64,000 bases of DNA. Source: Ascaphus truei. Its lineage: Eukaryota > Chordata > Amphibia > Anura > Ascaphidae. Position 1 is the stretch's first letter. Each line of letters starts with the position of its first letter. The DNA lies in assembly GCA_036426205.1 (NCBI GenBank), contig WSYH01000841.1, forward strand, positions 1 through 64,000, read 5' to 3'. The notes under the pieces were generated by a model, which searched no databases, was not told the DNA's origin, and saw only the letters and a list, made by a program, of their open reading frames with translations. Both the position numbers and the translations under genes were made by a program. This document shows, one piece after another, positions 35,300-47,384 of the stretch.

Positions 35300-35960
35300 T
35301 ATAACCAGAAGTCCAAAAGGAAGGCCCGTCTATATTTGACCCCTTTATCCCTTAGGATTTTCGTGACGGGTTACAGGGCCCTTCTTCAGAGTTGGAGTTG
35401 AAATATCCTGGAAGATAAGCATCTGAATCTGCTCAAACGTCACTGTGGGGGAGGCTTGGGTGATTCTGCACAGTTTTTCTTTTGTTTTATAATAATGCAG
35501 TCTTAGAATCACATCTCTCGGAGGATTGTTCGGTTGGGGCTTTGATCGGAACGCCCTATGGCAACGGATCATCACGAGCTCGGCCTCTGTCTTTCCAGGC
35601 AGCAGGGAGCCCATCAATCTGCTCAGCATCTCCTCCACATCCAGGATCTCCTCCACATCCAGGATCTCCTCCACATCCAGGATCTCCTCCAGGATCCTAC
35701 GAATCGTGATGTTATTGCGGGGATCCCTGTTTTCACCGTCCTCCTGTTTTTCTTCTAAATCTGTAACTCTCTTTTTGAGGAGGGCCAGCTCCTGTTCAGT
35801 ATCCTTCTGATATTTAATTGAGGCGTCGATTTTCTGCCCCTATTTATTTGTGGGGTCCCCGATGCTATTTATATCTTTCCTGAGACTCTCCACCTCGCAG
35901 TGGAAAAAGGCTTTCAGGTCCTGAAACAGTCCTTTTTTTATTATTACAGATGCAGCGGCC
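35300..35960 (-). pseudogene. L1 ORF1p fragment with an expanded 18-bp repeat
   Basis: The minus frame reads ILRLHYYKTKEKLCRITQAS and FEQIQMLIFQDISTPTLKK, the RNA-binding region of L1 ORF1p. Before it comes PGKTEAELVMIRCHRAFRSK and, around 35636-35690, an 18-bp tandem giving DVEEIL repeats in the coiled-coil part. The C-terminus is lost at the stop near 35345. This piece differs from the ORF1 at 15698-16081. Confidence 0.75.
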
Positions 35961-36027
35961 GTTATTCAAACATTTCACACATTGTATACCTCGGAATACC
36001 CATGTCATGGCGCATGATTTCTTCCAA

Positions 36028-37164
36028 CCTTACGGGAGAGCAGGTTATTTACACCTTTTTACCGGGATCTTTGAGCAAAACAAGGTAATGAAATAAATTG
36101 TCATTTATTCGGCATAAATTCGCTTACACACAATGATACACAAAATACAGACAAAAAGACACACTTTGGGAGTGCGGTCAAAAACTAGACTTTCCTAGGT
36201 GCAGGGAACTCTATGGGAGAGTTTTACCCTGACCGGGACTTAGCCCGGAATCTCCTGGAACCCAAATCGGCATGAAATTCCACACGCCATCGGTACTTTC
36301 TCTTCTGAGAACTTGGTCCCTCCTAACCGCGTGTTAATCCAAATCTCCTGGAAAACAAATCGGCATAAAATCCCAACCGCGTCCGCTACGATCGTTTCTG
36401 AAAATTTGGGCACAAAAGTCGGGACTCAGTCTCTGGCGGGCAGGCTTTCCTGGCTTGAAATCGAAGCCGGTTGCTCTGCTATTCGCGCAGAAGCAACTTT
36501 GAAAAGCCCGCCCGCGCTCTTACTAACGGAGGACCCGACTCTGATTGGCTCACAGATTCTTATAGTATTCTGAGTTCCATTCACAAAACTCAGCAACCAA
36601 TCAACACGGGGAACTTTCCCAAGCAGCCAAGTCGGCTAGAAAAAACGGGTCAGCGGGAAATCTAAAATAGCCAAGAGACATGCGCATGCCTGCCACCTCT
36701 CTCCCTGGCTATCTCAATGCCACCTTCTGGGCAGGCTCCACCAGGTATGGCAGAGCAAGTGGCATCCCGGAGAACTGCCATTGATCTCCGGACCCAGTGC
36801 AACCGGCTTTGTTTTTAGCCGGAGAAGCCTGCCTAGCTGAGGTCAAGTTTTACAAGTTGCGGCCAAGTTCTGAGTGGAGAACAAAGCGGGGAAAGCACTG
36901 CGCCTCTCCCGAAAAGAGTACTGCATGTACCTGGATGTGAGTCGGACAAGGTAAGCCTTCCCGAAGCAGGCGTCCTGCACCTAGTCGAGGATGGATATTC
37001 ACCCCAGAGCCCCAGTTAAGTGTGTTTTACCTGTATTTTGTGTATCCTTTGTATGTCTGCGGGTTTCACCAGAATAAACCTCATTTTATTCCACTACCTT
37101 GTTCTGCCTAGTTAATTGATCCCGAATGGTAGAAAAGTGTTAAAAGTACTGGTCTCCCGTGACA
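36028..37164. mobile_element. TIR element (TGTCAC family), most complete copy
   Basis: The left end (degenerate: ACGGGAGAGCAGGTTATTTA, then CACCTTTTTACCGGGATC and TTGAGCAAAACAAGGTAATG) and the right end (CCTTGTTCTGCCTAGTTAAT, then TGATCCC, ending CTGGTCTCCCGTGACA at 37164) are inverted repeats of about 80-90 bp. The inside holds CCAAT-like stretches and no transposase. AATAAA motifs lie near both ends. It ends about 150 bp before host exon C. Confidence 0.65.
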
Positions 37165-37316
37165 ATGGTGTTGTATAATCATTGTGTAGTCATTAAATAT
37201 GTACAACGCTGCGTATTGCGCATCATATTGTAATTGGGAAATCCAGTTATAATGTGTGTGGGAGAATGTGTGTCTTGTATCACACTGTCCTCCCTCCCAC
37301 CCTGGCACATACACAG

Positions 37317-37406
37317 GTGGACGAGTTGATGCGTCAGGAACTGCGCACTCTGAGAATGATTATTGATCGTGACCCAGGGAAGACTAGCAAAGGGAAGAGC
37401 GAAAAG
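37317..37406 (+). CDS. iqca1: IQCA1/DRC11-like exon C (partial gene)
   Basis: A 90-bp, phase-0 exon between GCACATACACAG and GTGAGTGAA. It reads VDELMRQELRTLRMIIDRDP, then GKTSKGKSEK. VDELMRQEL directly after a RI(Q/V) segment is the most recognisable part of the IQCA1 region ahead of the AAA+ domain. The basic end begins the Lys-rich linker. Exon B ends on a codon border, so the joined frame reads ...EEIRIV-VDELM without a break. The acceptor has only a moderate pyrimidine tract (CCTCCCTCCCACCC). Confidence 0.85.
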
Positions 37407-37567
37407 GTGAGTGAACACCACAACAAATCGACAACACAACCAGATGACAACACAATCACATAACCATAGAACACCGCGACCATACAACAACATAGCAGCA
37501 CAACCACATGACAAGGGATACCCCACTCCAATTCCACCCATAACCCATACCACAGGAGACACCCACA

Positions 37568-37602
<35 letters not shown>

Positions 37603-38559
37603 TATAGGCCCACCATCCCTTTAAGGAAAACCAAATCATAAAAATAAAGCCTACTCCTATTAGGAGACTGTCTAAACATCAGCTCCCTCTCTGATTGTCG
37701 CTGGCCAACTAAACTGGCTCCCAGCTTTAAACAACCCACCGGATTAGCAACAATATCAACAGTCCTTAGGCACCCAAATATACATTATTTAGTCCTTATC
37801 TGTTGTTGGTTGGGACTCTGTGTGACGGTAGTGGTAGCTGGCATCACAAAACTGGGATGAAGCCCAGCTAGCTATCCCTAAATCTATGTAACTTGGCCAC
37901 TTATGTAAGGCTTATTTCGGCCAAATGTCTTTAATATCTGGGGAAGAACAGGGAATGTGTAAATGTACCCCATGTCTGTAAGAATGTATTTCAAAGCCTG
38001 TATTCTTTATTCCCTCTGACAATCCTTCCCCCGTTTAGAAAGTCGGCATTGTCTTATGATGTGATTTGTGGTCTGTGTGTAAATCACTGTAATGTGCTTG
38101 GGTGTCAGCCTGCAAGAAAGTAAATGAGATATTCCTCTGTTACTGTCATTTCTATGGAGAAAGACTGAGCAATCCACTTAGTTGAAGCTCTCCATAGAAA
38201 TACTATGATTATAACCAGAGTTGGGACTGTTAGGTGTCAGGACTCCTGTGGGGAGGTAAAAGGCTGCTGATCAGATCTGGGAGTAAGAGCATTGTACTGC
38301 CCAGACTCTGAGGCTCTTACCCAGTGGGAGGTCTTGAGTGCCTTAGTATACCCTGTGATACTTAATACTTTAATACCTTAATACTCTGTGATACCCATGC
38401 TCCAATACGCAGAATAAGGGTACCGGGGGCCTACCTTCCATGGGTTACAACTGACCTTATAGCTCCTTATCAGGGATGCCTTGTGGAAAAGCTACAAAGT
38501 AACTGGCACTACAAAGGATCTCAATCACTACAGATGCCTGCGGAACATGTGCACAAGGC
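37407..38559. other. intron sequence with a short (CA)n
   Basis: A (CACA)n stretch at 37563-37600 and CAACACAACCA-rich sequence after the donor. Otherwise no feature was recognised up to the LINE. Confidence 0.6.
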
Positions 38560-39715
38560 AAACAACGCATGCAAAAGCACAATATTACTCTGACAATCTC
38601 CTACAGAATACATCAAACCCATCTTACTTCTGAAAGGTTATCAGCAATACATTCCAGCCTTCTAACCATCAACAACTAAGTAATATCACTACGGGGGATA
38701 TTACTCTGACAAACCCCACTGACATTGCAAATGCATTCAATGATTACTTTGTGGGGTGTGCTACTAACTTATTAGCAAAACGCAGCCCAAACCACAAACC
38801 TGAATCTCATCCTGGGAGTACCCATATAGTCCCACCCCCTCCCAACACTGCCCACAATTTTCAGTTTGGCTCAGTATCCAAAAAGGACATTACACAAGCG
38901 CTCCTCAAATTAAAACTAAGCAGCCAATGTGGACCTGACTTACTACAATCTAGGTTCCTAAGACTTGGTGCCCCAGCCATTGCCAAACCAATTGCTTCCA
39001 TAGTCAACTCTATCCTGTCTGCAGGCCATATTCCTAAGACCTGGAAAATTGCCAGAGTTGTTCCAATCTTCAAAAGTGGGGACAAAAACAGTCTCAAACT
39101 ACAGACTAATCTCTCTTCTCCCGCAACTATCCAAACACATGGAAAAATGTGTCCAGTCCCAATTACGCGATTACCATACCAAAACAAATTTCCCTAGCCA
39201 ATTCCAATCTGGCTTTCGCCCCAAACACTCCACCGTAACTACCCTGCTAAAAGTTTGGAATGAAATCCAGTGTGGAATGGAACGGAGACAACTCACTGGT
39301 GCAGTATTCCTAGCTTTTGCAAAGGCTTTTGATACAGTTGATCATGCTATCCTGCTTAACAAACTCCAGAGCTCTGGAATAGGGAAACATGCTTTAAACT
39401 GGTTTCAGTCCTACCTATCAGGAAGATCCCAACATGTGTCCATCTCAAGCTCTAACTCCAACCCCCTGGATATCACCTGTGGTGTCCAGCAAGGCTCTGT
39501 TCTGGGGCCCCTACTCTTCTCAGTGTTCATTAATGATCTTCCCACAGCTTGTCAGGAAGCCTCAATACACATGTATGCAGATGACACAATCCTATATGCA
39601 CACAGCCATAGCCTCTCTGACCTTCAACACTTACTCCAGTCTGACTTTTTGAGACTCGAAAACTGGATTTCCCAAAACAAACTGTTTTTAAACACTACCA
39701 GCCTATCAGAGCGTT
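38560..39715 (+). pseudogene. L2/CR1-group LINE, RT region
   Basis: Starts with a pre-RT part (ITLTNPTDIANAFNDYF, about 38700), then KKDITQALLKLKLSSQCGPD and IPKTWKIARVVPIFKSGDKN. After a frameshift near 39080 it continues with FQSGFRPKHSTVTTLLKVWN, AFAKAFDTVDHAILLNKLQS, GVQQGSVLGPLLFSVFIND and the catalytic YADDTILY. The endonuclease and the C-terminal tail are missing. The right side is cut by a TIR-family fragment. It lies in sense orientation in the intron after exon C. Confidence 0.8.
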
Positions 39716-39734
39716 GCCAGTCTATCAAAGCCAG

Positions 39735-40080
39735 GCAAGCACGGTTTCGGATTCTTACAAGGGCATGCGCTAACCTGGCACCTCTGCCACCTGTCAGTCA
39801 GAAGACACCCACTTGGTTAGGCTCCTCACAGTCTGGCTTGGGGCAAATGGTGGTCCGAGGACTCTCATTCATCCCAGGACGTGAGTACTTGAGCCCAGCC
39901 CTGGTGCCCAAATGGCTTTCACACCTGGCAACCTCTGAGGCTTTCATGTCCGGGACCCGAGCAGACTTGATGGCACCAATCTTGGTAGCCAAATGGTCTC
40001 TCGGAACCACGGGCCTGGAAGTCCCAGCTCATATACTGTGTATAAGCATTTCCCCTTAAAACAATGTTAATAAAAATATT
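39735..40080. mobile_element. TIR-family interior fragment
   Basis: GCATGCGCTAACCTGGCACC, GGGGCAAATGGTGGTCC, TTCATCCCAGGACGTGAGTA and GGAAGTCCCAGCTCATATAC match 51510-51760 and 26900-27010. It ends near AATGTTAATAAAAATA. Confidence 0.55.
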
Positions 40081-40611
40081 TTCACATTTTTCTTCTAGGT
40101 CCTTTAGTTACAGGGATTGACTGAAAAGACACACACGTTCCTTTTCAGCGCTCCTTGCCCTTCCTATAGTGAAAACTGTTCCTACGTAGATCGAAATAAC
40201 GCTTAGGTTCATTTTCACGGCTACATTCAAAATACATTGAAATCTGGACTTAGACTAAAAACAGCCTCGCAACCTTATCGATAGTTGGAGCACCCCAGAA
40301 CCCCTATACCGGGTCCTGTTGATCTGGGCATATGCTGGGGGACCCCCATGGGACGGACCCCTGACTGTTCACAGGATATACATATCCCTGTGCCCCCATT
40401 TACCTTTCTGGTCTGTGTTGAAGCAATGATACCAAGCGGTGAGTCTCGTAACTGTTTTCAAGGGTGGATTTTGACCGAGGTGGTGTGTCTATATGTCCCC
40501 GGGAATACGACCTGATTCCCTGATACATTTTTTAGGTGGCCAGCAACTCTGAACCCCAGTTTTCTAGACACAATCTGACCACTTTTACTGCAAACTCCCC
40601 CTTGAAACTCA
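40081..40611. other. no recognised feature
   Basis: Intron sequence without a supported feature. Confidence 0.35.
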
Positions 40612-43600
40612 CAGCCTGAGAATCTCCACTGGTTAGCACTCCAGGAAAGGTAAAACACACACGTCATGTACAACCAATGTGTCCCTCCCTGAGAATCTCC
40701 ACTGGTTAGCACTCCAGGAAAGGTAAAACACACATACATGTCATGTACAACCAATGTGTCCCTCCCTGAGAATCTCCGCTGGTTAGCACTCAGGAGGTAA
40801 AAACACCAACATGTCACTTGTACAACCATTGTGTCCACTCCTGAGAACTCCCTGGTTAGCACTCCAGGAAAGGTAAAACACACACAATTGTCATGTACAA
40901 CCATGTGTCCCGCCCCCCTGATCAATCTCCCCTGGTTAGCCACTCCGGAAAGGTAAAAACACACATCCCAGGTCATGTACAACCAATGTGTCCTTCCCTG
41001 AGAATCTCCACTGGTTAGCACTCCAGGAAAGGTAAAACACACCATTGTCATGTACACACCATGTGTCCCTCCCTGAGAATCTCCGCTGGTTAGCACTCCA
41101 GGAAAGGTAAAACACACACACATGTCATGTACAGCCAATGTATCCCTTCCCTGAGAATCCCCGCTGGTTAGCACTCCAGAAAGGTAAAACACACACATGT
41201 CATGTACAACCAATGTGTCCCTCCCTGAGACTCTCCGCTGTTAGCACTTCCTGGAAAGGTAAACACACACACACATGTCATGTACAGCCAATGTGTCCCC
41301 CCTGAGAATCCCCACTGGTTAGCACTCCTGGAAAGGTAAAACCACACCATGTCATGTACAACCAATGTGTCCCTCCCTGAAATCTCCGCTGGTTAGCAGT
41401 CCTGGAAAGGTAACACAACACACCCATGTCATGTACAACCAATGTGTCCCCCCTGAGAATCCCCACTGGTACACTCCCTGAAAGGTAAAACACACAACAT
41501 GTCATGTACACAGCCCATGTGTCTCCTCCCTGAGAATCCCCCGCTGGTAAGCATCCATGAAAGGTAAACACACACAACATGTCATGTACAACCAATTGTC
41601 CCTCCCTGATAATCCCCACTGTGTCGCACTCCAGGAAAGGTAAACCACACATCGTAATGTACATTCCAATGTGTCCCTCCCTGAGAACCCCCTGGTTAGC
41701 ACTCAAGGCAAGGTAAAACACACAACCCATGTAATGTAGAACAGACCCAGTGTCCCTCCCTGAGAATCCCCGCTGGTTAGCACTCCTGGAAAGGTAAAAC
41801 ACACATAATGTCATGTACAACCAATGTCCCTCCCTGAGATCTCACTGGTTAGCACTCCTGGAAAGTAAAACCACATACAATGTCATGCCACCAATGTTGT
41901 CCCTCCCTGAGACTCCCCACGTGGTTAGCTCTCCTGGAAAGGTAAAACACACAACGTCATGTACAACCAATGTGTCCCTCCCTGAGAATCTCCGCTGGTT
42001 AGCACTCCGGAAAGGTAAAACACACACGTCATGTACAGCCAATTGTCCCTCCCTGAGATCCTCCACTGGTTAGCACCCAGGAAAGGTAAACACAACACAT
42101 GACATGTCCAACCAATGTATCCCTCCTGAGAATCTCCCGGGTTAGCAGTCCTGGAAAGGTAAAACACACATACATGGCATTCGTACACCAATGTGTCCCC
42201 CTCCCTGAGAATCCCGCTGGGTAGCACTCCAGGAAAGGTACAACACACACACTGTCTGTACAACCAATTATCCCTCCCTGAAATCCCCACTGGTTAGCAC
42301 TCCTGGAAAGGTAACACACACTTCCTGTACGCCAATGTGTGTCCCTCCCTGAAGAATCCCGCTGGTTAGGCAGTCCTGGAAAGGTTACACACACCACATG
42401 TCATGTCAAGCCAATGTATCCCTCCCTGGAATCCCCACTGGTTAGCACTCCTGGAAAGGTAAACACACACACACCGTCATGTAGCAAACCATGTATCCTC
42501 ACTGACGAATCGTCCGACTGGTTAGCAGTCCTGGAAAGGTAAAACACACACACATGTCCATGTACAACCATGTGTCCCTCCCTGAGAAATCTCCACTGGT
42601 TTAGCACTCCAGGAAAGGTAAAACACACTACATGTCATGTACACCAATGTGTCCCTCTCTGAGACTCCCCCACTGTAACCTCCATGGAAGGTAAAACAAC
42701 ATACATGTCTGTACAACCAATTGTCCCCCTGATTCTCCACTGGTTAGCACCCTGGAAAGGTAAAACACACATACATGTCATGTACAGCCATGTTGTCCTC
42801 CCGTGATACTCCCACTGGTTAGCTCTCCTGGAAAGGTAAAACACACACAACATGCATCATGTACACACCATGTGTCCCTCCTGAAGAACTCTCCGCTGGT
42901 TAGCACTCCTGGAAAGGTAAAACACAACACACGTCATGTACAGCCCATGTGTCCCTCCCTGAGAATCACTTCCACTGGGTTAGCACTCTCCAGGAAAGGT
43001 AAAACACAACACATGTCATGTCACACCAATGTGTCCCTCCCTGAGAATCTCCGCTGGTTCCACTCCGGGGAAAGGTAAAACACAACATACATGTCATTGT
43101 ACAAACCAATATGTATCCCCTCCCCTAGACTCCCACTGGTTAGAGTCTGGAAGTTAAAACACACGCAACATTTCATTGTAAACCAATGTGTCCCTCCCTG
43201 AGAATCCCCGCTGGTTAGACTCCTGGAAGTACCAAAACACACACAGCGTATGTAAGGCCAATGTGTTCCCCTCCCTGAGAATCTCCCTGGTTTACACCCA
43301 GAGCAAAGGTGGTTAAAACACCACACATGTCATGTACAACCAATGTGTCCCTCCCTGATAATCTCCGCTGGTTAGCACTCCTTGGAAGAGGTAAAAAACA
43401 CACACATGTCATGTCCAACCAATGGTTCCCTCCCTTGAGAATCTTCCCGACTGTTAGCACCCAGGAAAGGTAAACACAACACACGCATGACAACCCATGT
43501 GTCCCTTCCCTGAGATATCCCCACTGGTTAGCAGTCCTGGAAAGGTATAAACAACACACAGTGCACGTACAGCCATGTGTCCCTCCCTGAGAATCTCCAC

Positions 43601-44470
43601 TGGTTTATCACTCCTGGAAAGGTAAAACCACCCACATACTCATGACGACCAAGGCTCCTCCTTCCCTCAGAATCCTGCTGGTTTAGTCACTCCTGTCCAA
43701 GGTAAAACAAAGATTCATGTGCCATGTACACCAATTGTGTCCCTCCCTGAGAATTCTCCACTGGTTATGCCATGTCCATGTAAATGTGTAAAACACATCC
43801 ACATGGCATGTACAGCCATCAGTTGTCCCTCACTGAGAATCTCCGCGGTAGCCACTCCAGGAAAGTATAAAACACACTCACATGTCTGTACAAACAAGTG
43901 ATCCCTCCTGAGAATCCCCACTTGGTTAGCACTCCTGGAAAGTTAAAAACACAACATGTCATGTACAACCAATTATCCGGCGTCCCTGAGAAGTCTCCCT
44001 GGTGCGACCATCCCTGGAAAGTGTAAAACACACACACGTTTATGTAACAGCCAATTTGTCCCTCTCTGAGATCTCCCCACGGGTAGCATGTCCAGAAAGG
44101 AAGTAAAACACACAATGCATGTACAGCATCATATGTATCCTCTCCTAAAATACCACCACGTGGTTAGCACTCCTGGAAGGTTAAAACACACACACATGTC
44201 ATGTACGAACCATATCGTGGTCCCCACTGGAGAATCTCACACTGTGTTAGTGCCACTCCAGGGAAAGGTAATAACACACCACATGTCATGGTACAACCAG
44301 TTGTATCCCGCCCTCCGGATCCCCATCTGGTAGCACTCCAGGCACAGGTTTAAAACAACACATTCATGTCTAAACACATGGGTTCCCTCCCTTGAGAATC
44401 TACCGCTGTTTAGGCACTCCTCTGGAAAGGTAAAACCACTCAAACTTCTATTTTGTCACACAATCACATG
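40612..44470. repeat. 75-bp minisatellite array, about 50 units
   Basis: The unit carries CTGGTTAGCACTCCAGGAAA, then GGTAAAACACACACATGTCA, and TGTACAACCAATGTGTCCCT then CCCTGAGAATCTCC. The first units to about 40789 are regular. After that, frequent single-base indels appear until about 44470. Each unit carries an AAAGGTAAAA that resembles a weak 5' splice site in the sense of the host gene. Confidence 0.95.
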
Positions 44471-44494
44471 CATTTCATGTACAACAGATGGGTC

Positions 44495-44592
44495 CAAGAG
44501 CTGACACTCTAAACTCAACAATATGGCTCAGAGGTAACCAGCCGGGCATAATACCTTTATTGATGGCCTGATTAGCCACTCGCGTCACACTG
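44495..44592. repeat. 95-bp block shared with 28690-28794
   Basis: AGAGCTGACACTCTAAA, CCAGCCGGGCATAATACCTT and TATTGATGGCCTG occur in both places, in the same orientation. Each copy directly precedes a minisatellite and then a host exon. Confidence 0.75.
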
Positions 44593-44599
44593 ACCCTGC

Positions 44600-45040
44600 A
44601 CCGCCCCTCTCCCCTCCCCCCCCCCCCGGTTATGCCAGCACCCCCCCCTGTTACGCTTGCGCCCCCCATTATGCCGGCACTTTTCTCTCCCCCACCCCCC
44701 CTCGTTATGCCTGCACCGGCGCTTGCGCACCCCCTCGTTACACCTGCGCCCCCCCGTTATGCCATCGCACCCCCGTTATGCCATCGCACCCCCGTTACAC
44801 CTGCGCTCCTCATTTCGCCGGCGCTTGCGCCCCCGTTACGCTTGCGCCCCCCGTTACGCCTGCGCCCCCCGTTACGCCTGCGCCCCCGTTACGCTTGCGC
44901 CCCCCGTTACGCTTGCGCCCCCGTTACGCTTGCGCCCCCGTTACGCCTGCGCCCCCCGTTACGCCTGTGCCCCCATTACGCTTGCGCCCCCGTTACGCTT
45001 GCGCCCGCGTTACGCTTGCGCCCCCGTTACGCTTGCGCCT
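44600..45040. repeat. CGTTACGCTTGCGCCCCC minisatellite
   Basis: Units of 16-18 bp, GC-rich and C-rich on the + strand, running to within 30 bp of the acceptor of exon D. The frames here give Arg/Pro/Ala/Tyr repeats and are not genes. Confidence 0.95.
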
Positions 45041-45068
45041 GTATTTATCAGTGTTTCATTTTGTGCAG

Positions 45069-45124
45069 AAAAAGACCAAGAAAGGCGGCAAGAAGCGGAA
45101 AGTGAAAGATCTGACAGCAGACAG
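45069..45124 (+). CDS. iqca1: IQCA1/DRC11-like exon D (partial gene)
   Basis: A 56-bp exon between TCATTTTGTGCAG and GTGTGTGAC. It reads KKTKKGGKKRKVKDLTAD plus two bases of the next codon (AG). The family has a long Lys/Gly-rich linker ending K(D/E)LTxDR, followed by IESLY; AG plus one base could give R. It starts in phase 0, as exon C requires. The donor GTGTGT is weaker than the GTGAGT of the other exons. The exon is squeezed between two minisatellites. No following exon was found before 64000. Confidence 0.75.
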
Positions 45125-45590
45125 GTGTGTGACACATCTACACAATACGCCGCACAACTACACACAATATGCTGCACAACTATACAATACGCCACACAAC
45201 AACACACTACGCCGCACAACTACCCACACTTCGGTGCACAATAACACACACTACGCCGCACCATTACACACACTGCGCCGCACAACTACACACAATATGC
45301 CGCACAACTATACAATACGCCACACAACAACACACTACGCCGCACAACTACCCACACTACGGTGCACAATAACACACACTACGCCGCACCACTACACACA
45401 CTATGCCGCACAATAACACACACTACGCTGCACCGCTACACACACTACGCCGCACAACTACACACAATATGCCGCACAACTACACACAATATGCCGCACA
45501 ACTACACAAAATATGCCGCAAAACTACACACACTACACCGTACAACTACACAATATACTACACAACAACACACAATACGCCGCACATAAA
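45125..45590. repeat. about 20-bp ACACACTACGCCGCACAACT minisatellite
   Basis: Imperfect units starting right at the donor of exon D. A longer-order block (about 170 bp) is itself repeated (45130-45300, 45300-45470). Same unit as at 16780-16880. Confidence 0.95.
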
Positions 45591-45599
45591 GGCTTAGTG

Positions 45600-45908
45600 T
45601 GCCTACCGCTAGGTTTACTTACACCCCCACCTACAAACTAAAACAACACAGTTTTGTGGAAGTAAAAATTGGTCTCAGCTTTATTGTGAGAAATAAACTG
45701 TCAGCCAGTTGCTAGTCATTTGTCGTCAGCCCTATTTTCAGTATCTTCCATCGGGAGCCCTTCTCCAAACCGCCCTAGTCTACCGTCCTGACGAGAGCCA
45801 TTTCCAAACCACCCGGTGGGATCCATCTCCAAACCGCCGCCCTGTCGTCCGCTCACCCTAGGTCCCCCTTTTCATGGCCACCTGGGCCTACCTGCATAGG
45901 ACAGAGCC
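45600..45908. other. no recognised feature
   Basis: Contains a short CCATC-CCAAACCGCC repetition (45747-45840). No gene. Confidence 0.4.
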
Positions 45909-47280
45909 CAGCTTCCTAAGATTGGTGCCAGGGGTACATCGCCCGAACGCCTGCGTTGGTGCCTCCGGCCCGCACAGTCTTTTCGGGGGACCGCTATTTG
46001 CGGCCCATGCGCATCGGGTGGAGCCCCATTTAGGGTATTCACGGTGTCCCTATGATGACAGGACTGACAGTTCCGCCACCCTGAGGCCCCATTATGTCCA
46101 CTTACTGGGGACTCACCCCACACCCCAAGCTGTGACCCTAAACCCTGACTGCTAATCGCTTGCAAAGGGCTGCGCATGTTAATATCCCTGCCAGCTGCAA
46201 ACACAGCGTGCTCGCTGCCCGCTCCCAGGCCCAGTAAATGAAAGAATGACCTATCAGGCAGACCCCTGCGCTGCGCCGGCTTCTCTCACTGCGAAGACAG
46301 AATGCACGTTAGAACTGCAGAATTATTTCATTACAGAAAGTATGTAGATTAAACAGCACTCCAACAGTGTAATGAAGATAAACAATGACCGTGGTGCCCG
46401 GGAACCTCGAGGTGACCGGCGGAGTTCCTAGTGCTGCTGCCAGAGACATTTCTGGATTTGGGTGCACGTAATACTCCTGACCAGCTAAGTGGGGACCTCG
46501 CCATTCACTTGGCTGACTTTGCTGTTACACCATTATTGGCTTTTGTAGCTCACAGCAGCTTCTACTTTGCGCTTTGGCTCCTCTAGTTTCTAAGCACTGT
46601 CTGTGTGTTTTTCTTATCAGCTCTGTCGCTAGTCATTAGGCCGGATATTCCATTATTATCCTTTCTGCCATCGGTTCACCCTTTGACTTATCTTGTAGCC
46701 ATTAGCCCCGTTGGGCGTTACTCAGATTAGCCCTGCTGCCAGTCACTAGGTTGGATTTTGAATTGCTATCCTTTCTGCCATTGACTTATCTTGTAGCCAT
46801 TAGCCCCGTTGGGCGTTACTCAGATTAGCCCTGCTGCCAGTCACTAGGTTGGATTTTGCATTATTATCCTTTGGTCACATGTATACTCATTTCTTTGCTA
46901 TTGCGTTTTTTTTTTTTTTACTTGTTGGGAGACACTGTCCTTATAGGACATAAGGAAGTACACTTGATCACAGTGATCTGGGGAATGGGCCAGAAGGGGC
47001 ATTATGCCCCAAAATGTTGCCCCCCTTATCTTTGTCTTGTTCCCTCCCCCCTTTTCCCATGTCTTTTCCTCCTCCATTTCCCTCCCTTCCCATTTGTTCT
47101 CCCATTCCACTTTGTGCACATTAATTGTATATTTGTACTATATCTGTAAACGGACTCTTTGCTATTTACACTACTCTGAGTAACCGTACGCTACAGTACA
47201 TGCCCTGGTATCTTGTGGCTATACTCTCAGAAACAAATCGCTCTTTTGACTTTCTTTCATTATTCCGTTTGAGCGCTGGG
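45909..47280. repeat. block A of a duplicated region (clean copy)
   Basis: Non-coding sequence that recurs as 47385-48720. Inside it a roughly 107-bp piece (TTGACTTATCTTGTAGCCAT, then TAGCCCCGTTGGGCG) is repeated in tandem at 46680-46860. It ends in GAGCGCTGGGTACCCTCCCT and then the 33-bp minisatellite. No host exon was recognised. Confidence 0.85.
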
Positions 47281-47384
47281 TACCCTCCCTGTGTCTTATA
47301 TATTATTTAATTACTCCCTCCCTGTGTCTTATATATTATTAATTACTCCCTCCCTGTGTCTTATATATTATTTAATTACTCCCT
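47281..47384. repeat. 33-bp minisatellite, about three units
   Basis: Units of ACTCCCTCCCTGTGTCTTAT, then ATATTATTTAATT. The same unit is at 48720-48912 and 50222-50370. Confidence 0.9.

Noticed and set aside
44632..45416. Frames of Ala/Pro/Arg/Tyr repeats overlapping exon D
   Set aside because: GC-rich minisatellite frames. They run through the exon but not in a way that fits its splice sites.
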